A stretch of DNA of 64,000 nt. Source: Stutzerimonas kunmingensis (lineage in GTDB: Bacteria; Pseudomonadota; Gammaproteobacteria; Pseudomonadales; Pseudomonadaceae). The notes under the pieces are model-generated. The model saw nothing but the letters and a program-made list of their open reading frames with translations. It was not told the origin of the DNA and ran no database searches. The stretch is taken from assembly GCF_900114065.1 (NCBI RefSeq), contig NZ_FORS01000002.1:248001-312000 (forward strand), given 5' to 3'. This document shows, piece by piece, positions 60,176 to 64,000 of this stretch. A program made the translations under genes and the position numbers. How positions within the stretch are numbered: position 1 is the stretch's first letter; every line of letters begins with the position of its first letter.

Positions 60176-61056
60176 GCGCAGCTGCTCCTTGTTGCATTGG
60201 GAAGGGGACGTTCGGGCCAGCCGGCGATCAGCGCGGCGGTGGTGATCAGGGCGGCGCCGAGCCATTCGTTCGGGCCGATGGCGTGGTTGCCGAACCAGGC
60301 CGAAGACAACACCGCGGCGATCAGCTCGAACACCACCAGCACCGCGGCGCGGCCGGCCTCAAGATGAGTGAGGCCGTACTGCACGGCGGCCATGCTGACC
60401 AGCCAGCCGAGGGCGAGCAGGGCGATCTGCCAGGTCAGGGTCAGATCCAGCGTTGGTATTGATTGACGAAACAGTAGGCAGAACAGTCCGCCAAGCAGCG
60501 CGCTACCGATGAAACTAACCAGCGCCTTGCTCGCCAGCGGCACCTGGTCGGCGGCGCGGGTGGCCAGGTTGTTGAGGCTGAAGGCGAGGCCGGCGGATAG
60601 CGCCAGCCAGTCATTCGCGCCTGGCGCGTCCAGGGCTTCGCCAGTGATGCCGAGGGTCAGGCCTATGCCGAGCATTGCCAGCCCCAGAGCGAAAAGCCGT
60701 GTGCCGCTGAGGCGTTCGCCGAGCAGCAGCCAGCCGCCGACCATCGCCCACACCGGCGCCAGATAGAACAGCAGCATCACTCGCACCACGTTTCCGTCGG
60801 CCAGGGCGGTGACCAGTGCCGCGGTGGCCCAGCCGCCGCACAGGCCCATGGTGAGGACCTGGCGATACTGGCTCGCCCACTGCCGGCGCTGCTGCCAGAG
60901 CACCGGTAGCGCCAGGAGGCTGAGTAGAGAATAGGTCAGCAGCACCAGCGGCATGCCGGCCAGGCCGCGGGCAGCGAAGAACTGCAGTGGCAGCCAGCCC
61001 AGGCCCCACATGATGGCGCCGCCGATCAGCATCCCCTGTGGCATAAGGCTGTTCAT
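60172..61056 (-). CDS. EamA/DMT-superfamily permease
   Basis: A 294-residue protein with ten predicted helices in two EamA repeats (GAIMWGLGWLPLQFFAARGL at the start, FGNHAIGPNEWLGAALITTA at the end). DMT proteins usually export metabolites, so it may expel an intermediate or a toxic by-product of the pathway, or provide secondary uptake. ATGA overlaps join it to creatininase and the SDR gene. Confidence 0.85.
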   Translation of the reverse strand: MNSLMPQGMLIGGAIMWGLGWLPLQFFAARGLAGMPLVLLTYSLLSLLALPVLWQQRRQWASQYRQVLTMGLCGGWATAALVTALADGNVVRVMLLFYLAPVWAMVGGWLLLGERLSGTRLFALGLAMLGIGLTLGITGEALDAPGANDWLALSAGLAFSLNNLATRAADQVPLASKALVSFIGSALLGGLFCLLFRQSIPTLDLTLTWQIALLALGWLVSMAAVQYGLTHLEAGRAAVLVVFELIAAVLSSAWFGNHAIGPNEWLGAALITTAALIAGWPERPLPNATRSSCA

Positions 61057-61808
61057 GCGCCCATCCAGGAGCCGCCATTGGGCCCGAGCAGCTGTCCGGT
61101 GAAATAGCTCGCCTGCGGCGAAAGCAGGAAGACGATGGCCGCCGCGACTTCCTCCGGCGTACCCAGGCGCGCCATGGGAATCGCCAGCTCCTTGGCCATC
61201 CACTCGTCGCTCATATGCTCCGGGCTGACCATCGCCGTGGCGATGGGGCCGGGCGCGACGCCGTTGATGCGGATGCCGTCTGCAGCGAATTCGCGGGCCA
61301 GCGAGCGGGTCAGGCCGATCACCCCGGCCTTGGCCGTGCAGTAGGCAACGTACTGTTCGCGGCCGAGAAAGCCGAGGTCCGAGGCGACATTGACGATGGC
61401 GCCGCTGCGCCGCGGCTGCATCTGTGCCAGCGCATGGCGACAGCAGCGGTAGACGCCGGCGAGGTCGACGCCCAGCACCCTTGCCCAGTCGGCCTCGCTG
61501 GTTTCGAGAAAGGGCTTTTCCAGGATCACCCCGGCGTTGTTGACCAGCAGATCCAGCGGTCCCTGCGCCTCGATGGTCTCGAACATTGCCGCGACTGCGG
61601 CCGGATCGCTGACATCGGCCTCGATGGCCCAGGCGCAGCCGCCGTTGGCGATGATCTGCTCGACCACTCGTTCCGCCAAATCGTGTTGATCGCGATGGTT
61701 GATCCAGACCCGCGCGCCTTCGGCGGCCAGCGCGAGTGCGGTGGCACGGCCGATACCGGTCGCTGCGCCGGTGACCAGAGCGGTCTGCCCGGTAAGGATG
61801 GCAGCCAT
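61053..61808 (-). CDS. Short-chain dehydrogenase (glucose-1-dehydrogenase/FabG type)
   Basis: A 251-residue classical SDR: TGAATGIGRATALALAAEGA cofactor site, LVNNAGVILEKPF, NVASDLGFLG (Ser), YCTAK (Tyr/Lys), then the usual GPIATAM loop and a C-terminus ending GGSWMGA. Likely NAD(P)-dependent oxidation of an alcohol intermediate. Its ATG shares a base with the stop of the upstream SDR, so the two SDRs are made together and may act in sequence or as a heteromer. Confidence 0.88.
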   Translation of the reverse strand: MAAILTGQTALVTGAATGIGRATALALAAEGARVWINHRDQHDLAERVVEQIIANGGCAWAIEADVSDPAAVAAMFETIEAQGPLDLLVNNAGVILEKPFLETSEADWARVLGVDLAGVYRCCRHALAQMQPRRSGAIVNVASDLGFLGREQYVAYCTAKAGVIGLTRSLAREFAADGIRINGVAPGPIATAMVSPEHMSDEWMAKELAIPMARLGTPEEVAAAIVFLLSPQASYFTGQLLGPNGGSWMGA

Positions 61809-62596
61809 CAGTGCATCACCTCGCCGTGGCTGACCGACAGCGCCTGGCCGGTCAGGGCGGCGGCCAGTGGCGAGCCGAGAAACAGGAAGGTGCCGCCCAG
61901 ATCCGCAGGCGTCAGCAGCTCCGGGATGGCCTGGTTGGCGAGGATCGTCGCCAGTTCGGCGCTGTCGCTGCGGCCGTTGGCGTCGGCCATCAGCTGCAGC
62001 GAGCGCATGGCCGCATCGGTGGCGATCCAGCCGGGGCATACCGCGTTCACCCGGATGCGCCGCGGCCCGAGTTCCCAGGCCAGAGAGCGGGTCAGGCCGA
62101 CCACTGCGTGCTTGCTGGCGACATAGGCGGAAAAGCCCGGCACGCCTTTCAGACCCCAGATCGAGGCCTGGTTGATCACGCTGGCGCCGGCACGCAGGCG
62201 TGGCAGCAACGCGCGGGTCAGGCGTTGCATGGAGCCGACGTTGTTCTCCAGCAGGGTCGACCAGCGCTGATCGGCCTCGAAGCTGCACTCATCCAGCGGC
62301 GTGGCGTATTCGACGCCGGCGTTGTTGACCAGCACATCGGCATTGAGGCCGCGGCAGGCGAGGTCATCGGCGTACTGCTGCACCGCCTGGCGATCACCGA
62401 GGTCCAGTGCGGTGCAGTGCAGCGGCGTCTCGTCAGCGAGTTCGTCGGCGAGCCGGGCGAGGTCTTCGGCGTCACGATCGAGCAGCTCCAGAGTGGCGCC
62501 GGCAGCGGCGAAACTCTGCGCCAGGCCACGGCCGATGCCCCCGGCGGCGCCGGTGATGACCACGCAGCGGCCGCGGTAATCCAGTGCCTTGTGCAT
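61808..62596 (-). CDS. Short-chain dehydrogenase, second of a pair
   Basis: A 262-residue SDR: ITGAAGGIGRGLAQSFAAAG, LVNNAGVEYATPL, INQASIWGLKG (Ser), YVASKHAVVGL (Tyr/Lys) and VNAVCPGWIATD. Only moderately similar to its neighbour, so not a recent duplication. The C-terminus ALSVSHGEVMH is polar. Substrate unknown; co-translation with the first SDR and the desaturase-like gene suggests successive hydroxylation and oxidation of one compound. Confidence 0.87.
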   Translation of the reverse strand: MHKALDYRGRCVVITGAAGGIGRGLAQSFAAAGATLELLDRDAEDLARLADELADETPLHCTALDLGDRQAVQQYADDLACRGLNADVLVNNAGVEYATPLDECSFEADQRWSTLLENNVGSMQRLTRALLPRLRAGASVINQASIWGLKGVPGFSAYVASKHAVVGLTRSLAWELGPRRIRVNAVCPGWIATDAAMRSLQLMADANGRSDSAELATILANQAIPELLTPADLGGTFLFLGSPLAAALTGQALSVSHGEVMH

Positions 62597-62597
62597 A

Positions 62598-63620
62598 TCA
62601 CACCGCCGTCAGGAAGGAGACGCCCACGGCGCCGTAGAAGTTGTCGGCCTTGTGCGGCCCTTCGCTGACCACACCGTAGTCATCGTCCAGCACGCGGCGT
62701 ACGCGGTAGCGGTGGAAGCTGCCGAGCAGCTTGCGCATCGGAATCACCTGGTTGTAGGTGCTGCCGTACAGCTCGGCGTGCAGCTTGGGCAGGCGATACC
62801 AGGGCGCCACCGGCTTTTCGTGGTGGGCGTTGTGGAAGGAGAAGTTGAGCAGCAGCAGGTTCAGCGCCGGCCAGCGCTCGGAAACCACGTTGCTGTAGGT
62901 GTTCTGCTGCTCGTAGCTGCGGTCGCGGCGCTTGTCCTCCGGCAGCTTGCCACCGTCCTCCAGCACGGCGAAGGCTTTGTAGGTGTGCTGATAGGCATCG
63001 GCGAAACGCAGCACGCTGAGCATGATCATCCAGGCCACTGCGTAGAGCAGCACGGCCTTCAGCGAGAACACCGCGAGCCCGGCAAAAAGCAGTGTGCGGA
63101 TGGCCAGCACAGCGGCTACCTTGCCACGGCGGGCGCGGTGCTTGTCGTTGTCGGTGATAAAGGGCAGGGCGATCACGTAGAAGTGCATGATCAGTTCCAC
63201 CGCCGGCACATAGGCCCATTCCAGCGCCAGCACCAGCTTCTGGAACCACAAGGGGCGTGCCTTGAGGAAGGCCTTACTGTCGAAGGTGATCACGTCGGCG
63301 CGGTCGACGTGGTGGCGCATGTGTTTCTTGCGCAGGTCCTGAAACTCGGCGTAGCAACTGCCGCACAGCCAGCTGCAGACGTTGCCGGCCCATTCATTGT
63401 GCTTGGGCACGCTGAAAATGGCGCCGTGGGCGAATTCGTGGATCAGGTAGGCCGCGATGATCATTCCGTGGGCCAGCAGCAACGTGCCCAGCGCGTTCAG
63501 CCAGCCATTCGGGGCGAGCAGCAGGGCCAGGCCGCCGCCGTAGGCGAGTGCGGTATAGAGGATCGCCAGGGTATTTGGGACGCGGCCATCGGCGTAGCGG
63601 TACAGAGGTTTGGCAGTCAT
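62598..63620 (-). CDS. Membrane fatty-acid-desaturase-family diiron enzyme
   Basis: A 340-residue integral membrane protein with the three histidine boxes of the desaturase/hydroxylase superfamily: HEFAHG, KKHMRHH and FHNAHHEKP, plus four or five hydrophobic segments. Such enzymes use a non-haem diiron centre and O2 to desaturate or hydroxylate acyl chains, alkanes or small ring compounds. Inside an ABC-importer/creatininase operon it is more likely an oxygenase for the imported compound than a lipid desaturase, though this is inference. ATG 63620 has GGAG eight bases upstream; the SDR follows after one base. Confidence 0.87.
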   Translation of the reverse strand: MTAKPLYRYADGRVPNTLAILYTALAYGGGLALLLAPNGWLNALGTLLLAHGMIIAAYLIHEFAHGAIFSVPKHNEWAGNVCSWLCGSCYAEFQDLRKKHMRHHVDRADVITFDSKAFLKARPLWFQKLVLALEWAYVPAVELIMHFYVIALPFITDNDKHRARRGKVAAVLAIRTLLFAGLAVFSLKAVLLYAVAWMIMLSVLRFADAYQHTYKAFAVLEDGGKLPEDKRRDRSYEQQNTYSNVVSERWPALNLLLLNFSFHNAHHEKPVAPWYRLPKLHAELYGSTYNQVIPMRKLLGSFHRYRVRRVLDDDYGVVSEGPHKADNFYGAVGVSFLTAV

Positions 63621-63664
63621 GGTGTTCTCCAGCACAGGCGGGCTCCGGCCCGCCCGGCGTCGGC

Positions 63665-64000
63665 TTACTGGGCGAGCGCTTCGGTGAACTGGGCGTCGTA
63701 GGTGTGGCTGAAATCGGGGATGCTCGGGATCTGCCCGTTGTCCTTGAGCAGCTTGGCGATGATCGCGCCGCTGCCATGGAAGGAATGGGTGTCGTCACCT
63801 GGCGTGAAGCTCTTGCCCATCTCGTCGAGTGGGATGTTGTAGGCGCCGGCCATCTGCTCGACGGCTTCTTCGGCGCTGACGCCGAGCACCTCGCCGATGA
63901 TCTCAGCCGACTCCTCGGGGTGCGCCTGCATGTAGGCCAGGCCGTCGAGATAGCCCTGGATCATTGACTTGATGGCAGCGGGCTTCTTGGCGATCACCGC
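63665..64000 (-). CDS. NMT1/taurine-type ABC substrate-binding protein, C-terminal part (cut by window end)
   Basis: The frame is open to the window edge, leaving the last 111 codons. The helix-rich C-terminal lobe (AIKSMIQGYLDGLAYMQAHP, EIIGEVLGVSAEEAVEQM) is that of SsuA/TauA/NMT1-type binding proteins. It lies 44 bases upstream of the desaturase-like gene and is probably the dedicated binding protein of the importer encoded at the distal end of the same operon. It differs from the guanidine-type protein at 52 kb. Confidence 0.8.
   Translation of the reverse strand, partial: AVIAKKPAAIKSMIQGYLDGLAYMQAHPEESAEIIGEVLGVSAEEAVEQMAGAYNIPLDEMGKSFTPGDDTHSFHGSGAIIAKLLKDNGQIPSIPDFSHTYDAQFTEALAQ

Noticed and set aside
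1..64000. CRISPR arrays, insertion sequences, prophage or integrative element boundaries
   Set aside because: No regularly spaced repeats, transposase or integrase genes, or flanking direct repeats were seen; the tRNA-Ser at 50.5 kb has no duplicated 3' end that I could find nearby.

Overview
The window is GC-rich, densely coded chromosomal DNA from a gamma-proteobacterium of the Pseudomonadaceae, most likely a Stutzerimonas/Pseudomonas. This rests on gene content and order: nosP-nahK beside a pqqF-like peptidase, tusDCBE next to yccA and a tRNA-Ser, folE-folX, nirBD with a nitrite channel and a phosphatase-kinase fusion, and a MerR-phr-SDR-FAD-DUF1365-CFA block. I see no rRNA, CRISPR array, insertion sequence or prophage. 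One gene (about 36.0-36.3 kb) carries an apparent frameshift.

Layout. 0-3.7 kb: end of a TolQ/TolR/TonB-like energy-transduction set followed by a Tat-exported PhoX phosphatase. 3.7-8.9 kb: a hybrid sensor kinase and an orphan UvrD-like helicase. 8.9-14.8 kb: nitrite assimilation (nirB, nirD, FNT nitrite channel, PP2C-kinase fusion); the nirB leader has a sigma-54 promoter, two hexaloop hairpins of the ANTAR-target type and a strong terminator. 14.9-18.8 kb: a sirtuin, a HemN-like protein that has lost its radical-SAM cysteines and sits behind an FNR-type box, and a chemoreceptor with a polytopic membrane sensor.

18.8-37.8 kb looks like a light-response island. An eight-gene minus-strand operon (DUF523/DUF1722, a LitR-like MerR regulator, photolyase, SnoaL-like, SDR, FAD oxidoreductase, DUF1365, CFA-type methyltransferase) starts at a promoter carrying five TGTACA palindromes within 96 bases; a sugar-nucleotide-epimerase-like gene and hemH diverge from it. 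A second operon (folE, folX, chalcone-isomerase-like, GPH transporter, DUF3833 lipoprotein, perhaps a short LOV photoreceptor) starts behind further TGTACA sites. A third TGTACA site lies between a DUF393 gene and a second LitR-like regulator. The proposed logic is blue light, then LOV protein, then MerR repressors, then release of DNA repair, membrane-lipid modification, pterin and haem functions. The GGDEF/EAL protein at 29-31.7 kb is embedded in this area.

37.8-51.1 kb: a pqqF-like M16 peptidase, an outer-membrane porin, the nitric-oxide signalling pair nosP/nahK, a glutathionyl-hydroquinone reductase, ybiB, the tRNA 2-thiouridine relay tusEBCD, yccA, tRNA-Ser(UGA) and a DUF1652 protein.

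51.1-64.0 kb is an accessory catabolic island, mostly one overlapping minus-strand operon running in from beyond the right edge: a partial binding protein, membrane desaturase/hydroxylase, two SDRs, DMT permease, creatininase, biuret-hydrolase-like amidase, lactonase-like metallo-hydrolase, an unrecognised protein, and the permease and ATPase of a nitrate/taurine-type ABC importer. Beside it are a TetR regulator, a second binding protein resembling those of guanidine/urea carboxylase loci, a GlnT-type glutamine synthetase and a MetX-fold hydrolase. The set suggests import and ring-opening of a small nitrogen-rich molecule with assimilation of its amine or ammonia; the substrate is not established.
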